Source: Apodemus sylvaticus
Taxonomy: Eukaryota; Chordata; Mammalia; Rodentia; Muridae
DNA: 64,000 nucleotides
Direction: 5' to 3'
Assembly: GCF_947179515.1 (NCBI RefSeq)
Contig: NC_067473.1
Location: 129,911,435-129,975,434, forward strand
Position 1 is the first letter of the stretch, and each line of letters begins with the position of its first letter. The position numbers and the translations under genes are program-made. Below the pieces are notes generated by a model. That model was not told where the DNA came from. It ran no database searches and saw nothing but the letters and a program-made list of their open reading frames with translations. Of the stretch, positions 33,600 to 45,326 are shown in pieces.

Positions 33600-34465
33600 C
33601 CAGATGGAGGGGTCCATTCTTCATTACTTCTCCTTATTGGCCATTTACTATTATATTCATGGTAAGAGCTGCCTGTTGCATTTAATATATTGTAGTGGGC
33701 TGTGGATAGTGGATGGACCAGTACCACAGGCCATGCCCCTGCCCCAAGTCATATCAACCTTTTCCCAGCTTGTCATAACCCACTACTTTATGCCCCTTTT
33801 TTTGAATGAGAAAATAGACTTGGACAATCTCTGTTATATAAGTCAAGGCCTCTCATTTGTCAAGGTATTAGTGGTCCAGTGTCAGCATAAATACATCTGT
33901 CCATAAATCTTGACAGATGCAATGATTTTGTTGCATTTGATTCTTAACATGATTATCTTTAAAACCGGGTGTTTCCAGGGCTTTCTAAATTGACTTCTGT
34001 CAAGTGCCTGAGAAGCCCCTGCTGACTTATCTACTCTTATGAAGTTAATACCACGATGGCTCCTGCTGTCACCTGCTGGAAGGCCACCTAGCCTGTGACA
34101 GAAATTACTTTCTTGGTGTGCACATTATCCTTTGCTGTGGAAATGTCTTTATTCTCCAGTGTCTGTTGTGTTTTGGAGCAGGCCACTGATGTCTTTTGAG
34201 ATTCTGTGTCTTTTTTTGTTTGTTTGTTTGTTTGTTTTTCATGTTTTTTATCAGGGAAAAGGATTGGACACGTTGACCAGATGAAGTCTTTCTTAAGCAC
34301 TCAGCTAGGAGACTCATAAAACAGATGACAACAACAACCAAAAGAAAAAAAATTACAGCAGCTTGCCACCGTTAGACTACCAGTGGCTATAGAGTCTTGT
34401 ACAGTGCAATCTGCAGACCCAGAAGAAAGGTAATCTCATCAGGTGGCTAGACAAGAAGAGTCTTC
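33600..34465. other. Unique DNA, no gene recognised
   Basis: Contains a short (TTTG)n run at about 34213-34240. No repeat element or gene recognised. Confidence 0.4.
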
Positions 34466-34467
34466 TT

Positions 34468-34700
34468 TAGTGACAGTCAGCATTTATTGAGTGTTTATTA
34501 GGTGCCAAGACCTGTGCAGGAAGCTTCAAATTTGGTGTCTTATTTAGTCTGCCCAATAACCTCCGAGGTACTGTTACACCCACTGCTCAGGAGCTGCCCA
34601 AAAGCTGTGGGAAGGTCAGCAGCTGTTACGATGTGGAGGAGATATTTGACCCTCAGCTGTCTGACTCCACAGTAGTCTCCCTGGCCACCCAGAATGCCAC
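34468..34700 (-). repeat. MIR SINE, near full length
   Basis: A clear antisense MIR: 'gcatttattgagtgtttatt', 'aggtgccaagacctgtgcag', 'cttatttagtctgcccaata', 'acctccgaggtactgtta', then the eroded tRNA-like end. The best preserved MIR in the window. Confidence 0.85.
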
Positions 34701-34704
34701 AGCC

Positions 34705-35365
34705 TTGTTCTGTCCTGCAGGTTCCTCACCTCGTGCCTACCACCTCAGGCACATGATGCTTCCATTGACAATGCCCTGAACTGTGCTGGAAGAAGCTGTT
34801 GAATCATGAATATTCACGCCAACAAGTGTAAGAAATACATCCAAAGCCTGGCCTATACTATGAATCTACTTTCTTCCTTAGAGAATCGTGCTTTAGGAAG
34901 CTTTGGGGACCTGTGACATTAGCGCTATGTAAGCTGTTAACAGTGAACACTCTTCTGATTGTTAAAATAACAAGATGTTTGAGTTATAGCTTTTGTGATA
35001 TATATATATACACACCATCTAATCTTTCATTTTTCCTTGCCTTCCTCCTTTCTTCAGCTGTTGTGATCATTGACTCTGGTACACAGACCTTCTTGATCCC
35101 CTAATCCCCAGCAGACTTCCTACTGTTTGATTCCTTTGCATCTCCTGGCTATTGTTTCTTAAAGTAAACACAAAAAAGAAACTTCGCTTAGAGAAAAGAA
35201 ACATAGGTGCCAACACCACTGTAAAAAGTTTTTTAGGCACTCATTTTTAAAAGCATTATTTTTTTTTCTGTTTGAGTGTGGTGTGCACATTATACGCAAT
35301 GATATGATACTGTGTGAACTCTGGGAAATTAAGAGTGAAATCTGACTCAGATCCAAATCTTAAAA
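34705..35365. other. Unique DNA, no gene recognised
   Basis: No repeat apart from a short TATATA run near 35000. Confidence 0.4.
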
Positions 35366-35369
35366 ACAT

Positions 35370-35560
35370 ATGGGAGGCTTGTAAGCCAGTCCAGTGCGTA
35401 AAGTGCTTGCATTATAAACATGAGGACCTGAGCTTGATTCTTAGAACCCACATTTAAATTTAAAAAATCAAAAACAAAAACAAAAAGCACCGTGCCACGT
35501 ACTTGAAATCCCAGTGTTGAGGGGTGGAGACAGGTGGATTCCTGATACATCCAGCAGTCT
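35370..35560 (+). repeat. B4-type SINE, 5' part
   Basis: 'aagccagtccagtgcgtaaa', 'gtgcttgcattataaacatg', 'aggacctgagcttgattct', a CAAAAA stretch, and 'tgaggggtggagacaggtgg'. It is cut short by the following LTR. Confidence 0.7.
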
Positions 35561-35760
35561 GGAAAACAGTAGTCTTCTCCTGTTTGCTTTCAGATCAAGA
35601 TGTAGAACCCTCAACTCCTCCAGCGCCATGCCTGCCTGGACACTGCCATGCCTCCCACCATGATAGATAATGAACTAAACCTTTGAACCTGTAAGCCAGC
35701 CCCAATTAAATGTTGTCCTGTCTAAGAGTTGTCTTGGTATTGTGTTGTAACTAGTACACA
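35561..35760 (+). repeat. MaLR LTR, 3' part
   Basis: 'cagatcaagatgtagaaccc', 'tcctccagcgccatgcctgc', 'gtaagccagccccaattaaa', then 'taactagtacaca' at the end. Same family as the antisense copy at 58207-58530. Confidence 0.8.
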
Positions 35761-35764
35761 CTTT

Positions 35765-36055
35765 TTCCTCATAAAAACAGTGTTGGGGACTCATTATCAG
35801 TGGAATCTTGGGGACCATGAAATGGAGTGATTTGGGCAATACTGTTTTGACAAAAACAAACAAACAAACAACAACAACAAAATACTAAGAACAGGTGACA
35901 TTTTATCAGGAAATTTTCCAGGAGGCTTTTTCTGATGCATGCAGTCAAAATATATTGTGAGACATTAGCATAAAAAGTATTTTTCTCTTTCAGTAATAAG
36001 AGCAATGATTTGCCTGTCATTTCTTCAAAGACAAGGGTGAGTTGACATTGTCTTT
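35765..36055. other. Unique DNA, no gene recognised
   Basis: Only a (CAAA)/(CAA) run at about 35853-35882. Confidence 0.4.
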
Positions 36056-36059
36056 TTTA

Positions 36060-36074
36060 CAGTTTGTGTGTGTG

Positions 36075-36112
<38 letters not shown>

Positions 36113-36258
36113 CATGCACGCATGTGCCATAGCCTAAGTTCAAGGACAGCTTGTAAGGGTCAGCTCTTTCCTTCAGCCACGTGAGTTCAGGGTTCAAACT
36201 CAGGTTGTCAGGCTGAGTTGCAAGAACCTTCCCCCTCTCAAACATCTCTCAGCCACCC
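36060..36258 (-). repeat. B3-type SINE with (GT)n tail
   Basis: (GT)n at 36063-36108 is the expanded tail of an antisense SINE. 'gagttcagggttcaaactca' and 'ggttgtcaggctgagttgca' lead to the head near 36258. Confidence 0.7.
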
Positions 36259-36261
36259 CTT

Positions 36262-36730
36262 CCTCCTAGTTTTCTTTTAAAGGGAAAGAGAATAGATTTT
36301 CAGTTCTGTGGGCCATGATGTCCCTTTGAAATCACTTGGTTCTGGGGTTTGAGCGGTGAAGACTACAGACAACATGTACATAACCCTCTGTTCACTCCAG
36401 TATCACCCATAAGAAACAAGTCAGCGTGCAATGGCTTGCATATGGTCCACAGGCCATGGGTGTCCATGTATAATATGAAGGGAGGGAGAAAGTACAAGTG
36501 GATTCAGTATCTACCATCTTACACCAGGAAACACTTACTTTGAACAGTTACTAAATTGACCTTTCTGTTTCCTTACCTTAAAATTCCCCCACTGAAAACA
36601 ATACACTCCAGCAATTTCCAGAACACACAAAGGTTTATGCAACCAAGACCTTTGTGATTTTAGAGAACTATTCTGATTTTAGAATAGTTCATCAGCTTAA
36701 GGAGGAACCCCATACTCTCCAGCTGTGGTC
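36262..36730. other. Unique DNA, no gene recognised
   Basis: 'gaactattctgattttagaa' at about 36665 contains a short partial inverted repeat. No gene. Confidence 0.4.
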
Positions 36731-36734
36731 CCCC

Positions 36735-36975
36735 TATTCTCTCATCTGCACACAACCACCACTATCCAATCCCCAGCAAGCATTAACTGCAGACTGTTGT
36801 GTCTAAAGGTTGACCTATCTTAGGAGTGTCCTGGAAGGAGAACGATATGACATGTGGTCTTCTATGATTGGATTCATTCACTCAAGGAGAATAGTTTTAA
36901 GGTGCATCATGTTGCAGCATATGCAACAGTATGTTATTGTCTATCTTATTACATGACCATGTTGTATCTGTTCAG
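36735..36975 (-). repeat. Old L1 (L1M-type) fragment
   Basis: 'acatgtggtcttctatgatt', 'ggattcattcact' and 'aaggtgcatcatgttgcagc' are the antisense of a widespread motif in old mammalian L1s. Confidence 0.6.
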
Positions 36976-37145
36976 TTAATGGCCCTTCAAGAGAATTAGA
37001 AAATAACATTTAGTATTTTAGCCTCTTCAATTATCAATACCTTAAAGCTCAGAAGTAAACATGTACACACACACACACACACAGAGCATCTCTCAAGCAG
37101 AAATTTTGAAAACAGGACAAATATGATTTAGTTTTCAACTATAAT

Positions 37146-37362
37146 TTTTAGATGCATTTATTTTAAGTGTATGGGTATTCCGTCTACACGCATGTCTCTG
37201 TATCACATGCATCTGGTACCCATGGATATCAGAAGAGATTGGATTTTTTGGAACTGGAGCTGCAAATAGTTGTGAGCCATTATGTGGGTACTGAAAATTG
37301 AACCCTGATCCCCTGAAAGAGCAATGAGTGCATTTAACCACTGAACCATCTCTATCCCTACC
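37146..37362 (-). repeat. B3-type SINE
   Basis: Antisense order: 'catttattttaagtgtatgg', 'gaactggagctgcaaatagt', 'tgtgagccattatgtgggta', 'aaccactgaaccatctct'. An A17-18 run follows at about 37366-37383, beyond the head. Confidence 0.8.
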
Positions 37363-37384
37363 CTCAAAAAAAAAAAAAAAAAGA

Positions 37385-37792
37385 GATCTTGAATGTCGCC
37401 TGACTCATCTTGCTCTGACTTCACCACCATTGGAGAAGCAGCCCTTGTGTGCAGTGACTCTTTCCTCCATATCCTCCTTTGCCTTTTTATCCCATTGGCC
37501 CTTGTTAATCTGATTTTCCACATTAAACTATCTCCATTAGAATAACTCCTATGACTCCTCTTTTCCCCTATCAGCCCCAGAGCCAGGTACAAAATCTGTA
37601 GAGCTCAATGCTAACTACAATGCAGGCCTTTCCTCACAGCATAGGACAACACATGTGCATGTCTTTATTCGAGCTCGTTCATACTCACATGCTCTCGCCC
37701 CCACATGTGCCCTAGTTCCCACGTTCTCTCTTGCCATTCTGCAATATTTTATTTGCTGTTTCATGTTGTAAGGGCATCAAAAACTGTAAGTC
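37385..37792. other. Unique DNA, no gene recognised
   Basis: Short overlapping frames only. Confidence 0.4.
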
Positions 37793-37794
37793 AT

Positions 37795-37863
37795 AGGGCT
37801 GAAGGTGAAGTTCAGTGGTAGAGTACTTGCCTACCATATATAAAACCCAGTTGGAGCACCAAT
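37795..37863 (+). repeat. ID-type SINE
   Basis: 'gctgaaggtgaagttcagtg', 'gtagagtacttgcctacca', with a decayed box B. Confidence 0.65.
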
Positions 37864-37864
37864 C

Positions 37865-38020
37865 ACATACATACATGTGCATGCGCACGTAGTTTTTGTC
37901 ATTAACACAATTTTTACTATTTATTGTAGTATTTCACAATCCATTCTAATTTCAAATGAAGGGCATAACATCACAAAAATTATACATTTTGCATTTTAGA
38001 GCATTTATGTGTGTTTTAAT
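37865..38020. other. AT-rich DNA
   Basis: No repeat family recognised. Confidence 0.4.
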
Positions 38021-38024
38021 TTTT

Positions 38025-38475
38025 GCATGTACGTATGACTACATATGCATGTGTGTGCATATGTGTGAAGGCCAGAATTCTCCCTCTATCACTTGGCATA
38101 TTACTTTTTGAGTTACGATCTCTCTCTCTCTAAGCCTGGAGCTCATCCATTTGGCTAGGCTGTTTGGCCAATGTGCTTCACGGATCCATTCCCCACCCTA
38201 CTGGGTTTACAGATGCATGCCATTAATCCTAGAAACCAAGAAGCAGAAAAGTAAGTGGATCTTAGTACAAGGTTACCCTTTGCTACAAGGTGATTTCCAG
38301 GCCAGCCAGGGCTACATAGCAAGGCCACATCTAAGCAACAAACAAACAAAACTCCAAATCCAACAAATGCACATCTTTGTGTCCACCTTTTACATGGGCT
38401 CTGGGGATCGGGATGCAGGTCCTCATGATTACACAGCAGGCCCTTTATAGTCTGGGCCATCTCCCCAGCCCTTAC
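38025..38475 (-). repeat. B4-type SINE interrupted by a B1
   Basis: Antisense B4: 'gtgtgaaggccagaattctc', 'taagcctggagctcatccat', 'ttggctaggctgtttggcca'. After the B1 it resumes with 'acatgggctctggggatcgg', 'gcaggtcctcatgatta' and 'ccatctccccagccc'. Confidence 0.75.
38215..38352 (+). repeat. B1 SINE nested in a B4
   Basis: Sense B1: 'atgccattaatcctagaaac', 'gtgatttccaggccagccag', 'ggctacatagcaaggcc', and a CAAA tail. It separates two parts of the surrounding antisense B4, so it inserted later. Confidence 0.75.
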
Positions 38476-38689
38476 ATATGTGTTCCACCCTTAATCCAAC
38501 AGGAGAATTTTATGAAGTTAACTGCTATGGTATTATTTCATATCTTGATATCACCAAATTTTACTAATTATCTCTGAAACTTGAAGCTTCCAAAACTGAT
38601 TTTATACTAATTTGAAGCCTTATAAATTTCCAGGATGCTGGATCCATCACAATCCTGTCTTCCAGAACCTCTTAAAGGTGATATATAAT

Positions 38690-38840
38690 TAGGGAGAAAA
38701 GAAAGATATATATATGGTTATACATGTTTAAAAACATATACACACACATATATGTTTTATATATGTGTATATATGTATATAATGGGGAGGCTGCTGCAAG
38801 TGGATCTTGAGTTCAAGGCCAGCCTAGATCATGCAACAGT
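38690..38840 (+). repeat. AT-rich microsatellite plus B1 fragment
   Basis: TATA/ACATATA-rich sequence to about 38780, then 'gagttcaaggccagcctaga' from a B1. Confidence 0.65.
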
Positions 38841-38844
38841 GATT

Positions 38845-39650
38845 GACAATGGTGACTGCAGATTGTCAGAAGTGCAGAGCTTTCTGAGGACACCCGCAGG
38901 ACTATAGCCCCTGCAGCTGTTGGATATAGTTTGCTTGGATCCTGGAATGCCACACCCCTTCCCCAGAGGCTCACTGTAGGGTAATCAGACAGAATGAAAT
39001 TGGCCTTCAGCTCTCTGACTTCATGAAGGCTCTACAATACTCTTAAATGAGCAGCCTTCACCTGAGAGAGAGCCAGTTGTCCATGACTTTTAGAAATTAT
39101 GAGTTTAAATTTGGTTACTGAAACACAACTTTTCTATATGTCCCCTAGAGCTAGTGCATTCCTCTTGCAAATCTCAGCCTATGTAGTTTTTATCTACTAA
39201 TAATATCAAGTTATGTAGGAGTTGGGATGGACTAGCTATAATTTGTGTGCACTTTGCAATCCTTAGCTAAACACAGTCATAATTGCAAATCCCCTGGTTT
39301 CCTATGTCACTGACAATGGAGTCTTACTTTGCCAGTGTGAAGCTGGCCTCAAAGGTCCAAATGCTGTCTGTGAGCGTTCTGATTTTTCAGAGGAGAGGAA
39401 ACTACTCTCTAAGCCCAATTTTTGCATAGTCTCTGTGGCAGCTCATAACTTGCACATATAAATTTAATTACTTGAATTGAAAATGCTCATGGTTCTCTTT
39501 CTGGCCAGCTCTGATTTGTGTTGTACTTGAAGCTCCACGTTGGGTTACATCACAAAGAAGAGTGGACCTAATGCACTCAGAAGACCAGCAGGCTCTGATC
39601 GGATCCCCACCCACCCAGGTTCAAGTTGCTCTTCAGTGGAAATGACTGAT
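38845..39650. other. Unique DNA at the edge of a transposon-poor stretch
   Basis: No named repeat and no gene. Begins a 3.2-kb interval, to about 42037, with essentially no recognisable transposon. Confidence 0.45.
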
Positions 39651-41560
39651 GACATCTAGTACATAAGCCCCAATGTGAGAAGAAAAATATATAAGAATCA
39701 TTCTCGTTTTTTCATTTCTCTCCAGGTCGACCCCTAAATTACTAAAACAAAAAACTTTAAAACCAAAACTCAAATTATACACGTTCCTTCTTTTCTTGTT
39801 TTATTTTTAAGTATATTTATTATTTTTTTTAACAGAAGGCCCTTCCTGGCTAATAGAAAGATTGCATATTAACTGAGTGTAGAAACCTGTCTCACTGAAG
39901 GTGCATTAAGGTCTAAAAATGCACTAGACTTTTCTAAAGATCACAAATTAGCAACACTGGAAACGATCAATTTTTTTAAGAGAAAAAAATGAAAGGAAAA
40001 AAAAGAAGTTTTCTTTGAACATAAGGTTCTTCAAAGACATTTTGAGGGGGATTAAATCTCTCTTGCACCTTTAAGCTCTGTCTCCGCTATCAATAGAGTT
40101 TGCTGGAGATGGAAGCCATTCGGGGTGACACACCCTACACTTATTTGGGGAATGTGATTTTCCATCCTGCCATTTCCTGGCACCCAGACAAGTGTTATAA
40201 AAATATGTCATCATAAGCAGCCTAGAATAAATACTCCAATCCTCAGGGTTGTTTATCATTTCTCAAATGTCTTCCCTGCTCGTACAATCTTAGCTCTTTG
40301 TTACACTTGGGGAGAGTAGGTTGTTTATAATACTCTGGGATGGCCAACCCGCAGGTCATTCCATGTAAACCAGGCAGCGTTAGAACTCAGGGCAACGTGC
40401 CAGGTGGCTTCCACAGGGCCACTTTTAAACGGATTCCAGGATTGAGAGTCTCGCCACCGATCAATTTTAAACCAGCCCACATGTTTCATTTTATTTGATA
40501 GAATTATTTGATTATGGACTGTTGTCTTCTTGGCCAGTAGATGAAACTGAATGATGTTCTTGTGTGGAAGTTAAAAATATACAACTACATCAATGTTATG
40601 ATATCAAGAGCCCATTGAACATGTTTAGATCTAGAACACCACCAAGGCACAGACAAATAAACTCAGACAATGTCCAGCAGGGTTCAGGAGCTGTGGGAGG
40701 GACAGATTCTGGCACTGACCAGTTCAATCATGTCATGTAAGTCCTAAATCTTATCACTAGAATGCCACCTTCCTTTTATGGTGCGGCTTTTAGTCCAGCC
40801 TCTCTGTGTTTTGTGACAACACTGAGTATACAGAGTATATTTAGCATGTAACTAGATCTGGTTATTTTAATTCTCAATATACAAGGCTTGTATGACTCTA
40901 AATCTAGATTTCTTTTTATATGTTTTATTATCCTATATTTCTCATTAGAAAATGCAAGGATTCTGGCCATCTGGAGAACTTCAGTAGATATTATCTTGAA
41001 TCAACTTGCAATGGATTGGTGAACTTTTACTGAAGATAGAGCCTGTGTCTACACATGTGTGTATAAACAAGCCTGCCAGCCACGACATACATGTATAAAC
41101 ATGACCACCCACACAGCAGGACATCTGCCACACCAAGGATCTGGCACTTCATGTGACCTCGGAGTGTTCCTACAGCTTCATTTGTCACGACAGCCTGTTT
41201 CACGCATTTAATAAATAATAATACTTCGTTTTCACATTGTTATAGTCTGCCTTTTGAAACAGATCCTGCAGCGAGGCTTTGCCAGTACAAAGCTGGCTTT
41301 TTACGTGGTTTGTCTGTAACCAGGCAGATTTAGAACTTTTACTTCCGTAGACTGTGCTAAAAAGCAATTGAAGGAGACTTAAAATTCTCAGGAGGCTGAT
41401 TTTGCAGCGACGCTGAGAGCACACAAACCTTGTGCTGTGAGCTAGTTGCTTTCTTCAGAGAGGAAACAGTACCTGTGGTAGAACCTCCATACAAGTGGCT
41501 TAATGCCACCATCCCAAAGCATCGGGTATTAACATGCTTAATATTGTGACGTGTTCTTTT
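39651..41560. promoter_or_regulatory. Enhancer-like conserved-looking block B
   Basis: Repeat-free sequence with retained CpGs in an AT-rich setting. Particularly 40021-40560 ('ctccgctatcaatagagttt', 'accgatcaattttaaacc', 'gaattatttgattatggact') and 41200-41460 ('cgcatttaataaataataat', 'ttttacgtggtttgtctg', 'tgcagcgacgctgagagc'). No coding frame of note. It resembles conserved regulatory DNA; conservation is not measured. Confidence 0.42.
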
Positions 41561-41899
41561 TTTTTAAATGATACTTGGGAGTTAGTAATTTGGGAGGGGA
41601 TCCCCCTCCAGCATAGATGCATGTGATAGATGTATATTGCCCTTCCTCGAGGAGAGAGGCAAGGTACACCTTGGCCCAGCCAAGCTAACGAAAGACCAAA
41701 TTTCCCATTTGGACTGGGTGGCCACAGGCTTTTGAATTCTGTTCCCCAGGTGAGTTCAGTTAAAATGAAATAAGACGGGGAGGGGAGGATGAAAGGAAGA
41801 CGAAGAGGAAGAGGGGGAGGACAGCAACAACTCTGTCACCGGACTTTACTTCTAAAACTGAGGCATGTGTCAACTGAGAAGTGACCCTTACTCTGCCTA

Positions 41900-42500
41900 G
41901 TCTGCAGCATTAAAGCGCGCCACACCACTGTGGGTCTTGATATTGACCCTAAACAAAACACATGGGAAAACCTCTTCTTTTCTCAGAAAGAAGTCAAAAC
42001 AGACTGCACATACACAGAGATGGGAGAGACGCATCCAAAAAAAAAAAAAAAAAAAAAAACCGAGGAGGAGAGAAATGTTTTGCGCGCGCATTCTTCATTC
42101 CATCTGGCATGAGATGGGAGCACACTTATTTGGGCAAATGTTGTGTTCACATCCCTACACTGCAAAGCTTAGAGTCCTCTGGGGAATGTCTGAGCTGGAC
42201 AGTGTACGGGAGCAACCCCCGTAGCCCAGTGTGGTCCCTACATGCAGCGCCCAGAAAAACCTGGGCCTTTACCAAAAGGAAGTGAAGACAGACCGCAGCA
42301 CACGGAAATAGCGCCCGTGCCTTTCTGCCATCTGGAAGAGGGGCTCGCGTCAGGGGGAGGAGAAAGCTGCTTCCCCAGTAGTTACAGTAGATAAAGAATG
42401 TTATACCAAAATCATGGAAGGTCCAGTCAGGTTTTCCTCTCGAAACTGTCAGGATCGAGCACCGGACCACATACCATGTTAAATCTCCGTGGGGGAGGGG
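41900..42500. promoter_or_regulatory. CpG-retaining segment
   Basis: About 20 CpGs in 600 bases, with words such as 'aagcgcgccac', 'tgcgcgcgcatt', 'agcgcccgtg' and 'gctcgcgtcag', in a window where CpG is otherwise scarce. It falls short of a classical CpG island. A 20-23 base A-run at 42038-42059 interrupts it. No TATA box or first exon is evident. Confidence 0.35.
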
Positions 42501-42566
42501 TTAGGATAGCAACGATGTTTATATGTGTATAGACTATGTTTAGGGAGGAGCATATGAATACTGCTA

Positions 42567-42637
42567 TGGTGGCTGTGGGCATAGCCCAGTGGTAGACAAT
42601 ATGCAAAGCCCTGGGTTCATGCCCCAGTACCAGAAAT
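42567..42637 (+). repeat. ID-type SINE
   Basis: 'ggctgtgggcatagcccagt', 'ggtagacaatatgc' and box B 'gccctgggttcatgcccc'. One of the better preserved ID copies here, but short and not a tRNA gene. Confidence 0.8.
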
Positions 42638-42639
42638 AA

Positions 42640-43265
42640 CGTTCCTTAGGCATCTTTCTCTTCTAGTCTGTCCATAAAGAAATGCGTTGTTGAGGTTTGT
42701 TTTGCTTGTTCTTTCACTGGGTTTGGTTTGTAATTAGTAACTCAGATCCATAGACGGCAGTTATCCCCCTCATGGAAGCCGCTTGAGGGGTTCTAACTAA
42801 AAATGACTCTTTCTGCCTGGCTGAATCCAGCTCTTCAGAAAGCAGACAGAGGAATGTACACTTTGTATAATCATTCCCTTCTCCCCCGCCCCGCCCCGCC
42901 CCCTCGCGCATGTCCAGGTGACTGCAATATATACAGTGAAGTTTACGAGCCCCTGCCGCTGAGACAGCAGGCAGAGCAGCTCGTGCTATAGGTCGTTTTA
43001 AACAAGGTCAATGTCTCAACTTTCAAGCTTCTTCTTTGTTCTTTGCAATAAGTCCTCAGTATTAACCACAACAAGCCAAGGGGTGTGTTTCAGTCAAATC
43101 GGTTCCCCGTCTGTGGATTGACCCAAGAACAGAGAAAGGCAAAGCAACCTAAATGGAATGTGTGCCCTACAAGGCAAAATAGAAAATGTCTCTGCTGGCT
43201 CAATAGGCACTTTCCGAAGGCTCCCAGCTTCTCCGAAAATAATAAGAGGCAGGGAGTTGACCATC
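42640..43265. other. Unique DNA, no gene recognised
   Basis: Contains a GC-rich (CCCCG)n run at about 42885-42903. Short frames on both strands only. Confidence 0.4.
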
Positions 43266-43269
43266 CTCA

Positions 43270-43720
43270 GGAGTTCTTAGAACATGTCATCTAAAGTGGA
43301 AGAGGCAGTGGCTCCTCCCAGCTCAGCAGTTAATTGAGCACATAAACAGCCGATCATCTGGACAGTGGTACTGTCTTGACCTGGTTGGCTGCCCAGGGCC
43401 TCTGAGCCCACTAGTGTAACCGTAGCCCGTAACATTTATTACTCATTTCACAGAGGACTCGAAGAGCCAGACACTTCCCAAGGAAGAGATGATAAATGTT
43501 TAAGAAGAAGAAAGTGCTAATTACCCACATTTGATCATTGCTTATCGTGTATATCAAATTATCTCAGTGTAACCCATAGAAATGTATAATTATCATTTGT
43601 CAATAAACCGGAAGATTGGCATGATCCTTGTGCCAGGAGTCCTGGGGACCTGCAGAGCTGTGCTTTTTGTAGACTTGCAGGAGTTTCCTGTTGCAGCTCT
43701 CTGTCTGTGGAAATAACTAA
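43270..43720. promoter_or_regulatory. Enhancer-like conserved-looking block C1
   Basis: Repeat-free. 'cagcagttaattgagcac', 'acagccgatcatctgg', CTAATTAC at 43517-43524, 'gcttatcgtgtatatcaa'. TAAT/GATA/bHLH-type motif mixture with retained CpGs. Inferred only. Confidence 0.45.
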
Positions 43721-44045
43721 ATAAAGTTGAAATTGGGCTTTGGGAAACTCATCCTGCCTCAGACAACCTGAGAAATGTCCAAGAGTGGTTAAGGTGTGGT
43801 CCGTTCCCTGTCTCCCCAGATTGGGTAGTTTCACTTTCCTCTGAACAAACAGGACTGATCCATCTAACACGTAGAATACAACAATGAATATTCAATCCCG
43901 GTTCTGTGTTTTGGCAGAACCCAGCAAAGTGAGCAGAAATCCTTTTCTTCTTGTCTCCCCTGGGGTTTTAAGACTCCCTTGAAAAGGCCTTGGAGAGGGC
44001 TCTGCAGGAAAGCCAGCCCCGGCTTCCAGAAACTGCTTTGGTCTC
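43721..44045. other. Unique DNA between two conserved-looking blocks
   Basis: No repeat recognised. A 103-codon minus-strand frame spanning 43559-43870 has no recognisable domain. Confidence 0.4.
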
Positions 44046-44049
44046 TTTA

Positions 44050-44470
44050 TGTATATTAGAACAATTAACATCTAGTTTCACCATACAAAGGACTTTCTTT
44101 CCTTTTATGTTTTAGTTCTTAAAATTCCCAGACTGGTGTACAGTGAAACTGTTCACTTGAGAAATTAAGTACCGTATGTGATAAGACAGTTGGATGAAAT
44201 TTTTAAGCTGTCATTAAAAATGATTATAATTAGGACAAACTACAAGAAAATGCTTTAAAATTGAGACCCGGGTGAATTAAAAATTAAGGGGTATATTATG
44301 TATTATCATGTTGAAGGGCTGGGCTCCACTCATCTCGCAGCCGTTCACACTAATGTGGGTTGCCTGTATAAATCCCCCGCTAAGCTAGGAAGGCCCGCTC
44401 TCATCTGTTTTCCCTGAACGACAGCATGCTAACAAGGAAATAACTCTGTTCTCCAAGGGCCACTGCAAGG
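44050..44470. promoter_or_regulatory. Enhancer-like conserved-looking block C2
   Basis: Repeat-free AT-rich core with 'gtaccgtatgtgataagac', TAATTAGG at 44227-44234, 'ggtgaattaaaaattaag', and a CpG-bearing shoulder 'catctcgcagccgttcac'. Texture of a conserved developmental element; not tested. Confidence 0.5.
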
Positions 44471-45285
44471 AGAAAATGTAAACCATTTCCCCTGGCCCCT
44501 TCCATGTGCTTTCTTCCAAAAAAGTCTTTTCAATCTTGAGAATATTTCACACCAAGACCAGATTTTTGTCTCATCTTGAAGCATGTTCCAGAACCAACCA
44601 GCATGGCCGAATTTATTGCCTAGGAGGTGAAAGTTTCTACTTACATTGAGAGAAATGAGAAGAGTAAATGGTCACAATTGGTATCCAAGATTCCAGAGGC
44701 CAGGAGAGTAACTGAGGCAGGACAGGAAACTGGGTCTCCCTGCTTCCGTGACCCGTGGCTCTCTCCCTATTGCCCTCCTCTGTTCTGTCCCCACTGTACC
44801 AACTAGAGCTTGCATCTGTGAGACATGAACAGCACACACCGCTCTTTGGTGTAGACATCACAGAAACATGCCTTCTCTTCCTGTGTGAAAGCAGCATTAG
44901 ATTCTCACTAGGTGGGCACAGAGCTACTGATTCACCAGTGTCCATTTTGTGAGCCCAGAAAGTGTCCTCTCATCCAGGAGCAGGGGAAATGGAGGCTCAG
45001 AAACTTTGCTCAAATCAGCTTCTCCAAGAAGCCAGTATAAATTACATGTGGCGATTTGAAGGAATGATTTGATTCGGGGTGAAGAATGCCAGTGTTTGTA
45101 TAATTTAAACAAAATGAAAACTTTCTAAGCCTATTTCAATATGAGAATTACCCTAACATCGTTCAGCATGTAAAGTAATAAAAGCCTTATTTATCCTAAT
45201 AGATTTTCCCAGTGGCAAAATAAAGAAATAAAACTCTGCATGGAAACCCCAGCCAAGTGCTCCATCAGACCTCAATTCTGATCTT
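44471..45285. other. Unique DNA, no gene recognised
   Basis: A 102-codon minus-strand frame (44637-44945) is not recognised. No transposon seen. Confidence 0.4.
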
Positions 45286-45289
45286 GTTT

Positions 45290-45326
<37 letters not shown>

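Noticed and set aside
42567..42637. tRNA gene, because of a good box B
   Set aside because: No cloverleaf and an ID-element body; it is a tRNA-derived SINE.
43559..43870. 103-codon minus-strand frame as a gene
   Set aside because: No recognisable domain, start context or splice signals; it overlaps conserved-looking non-coding DNA.
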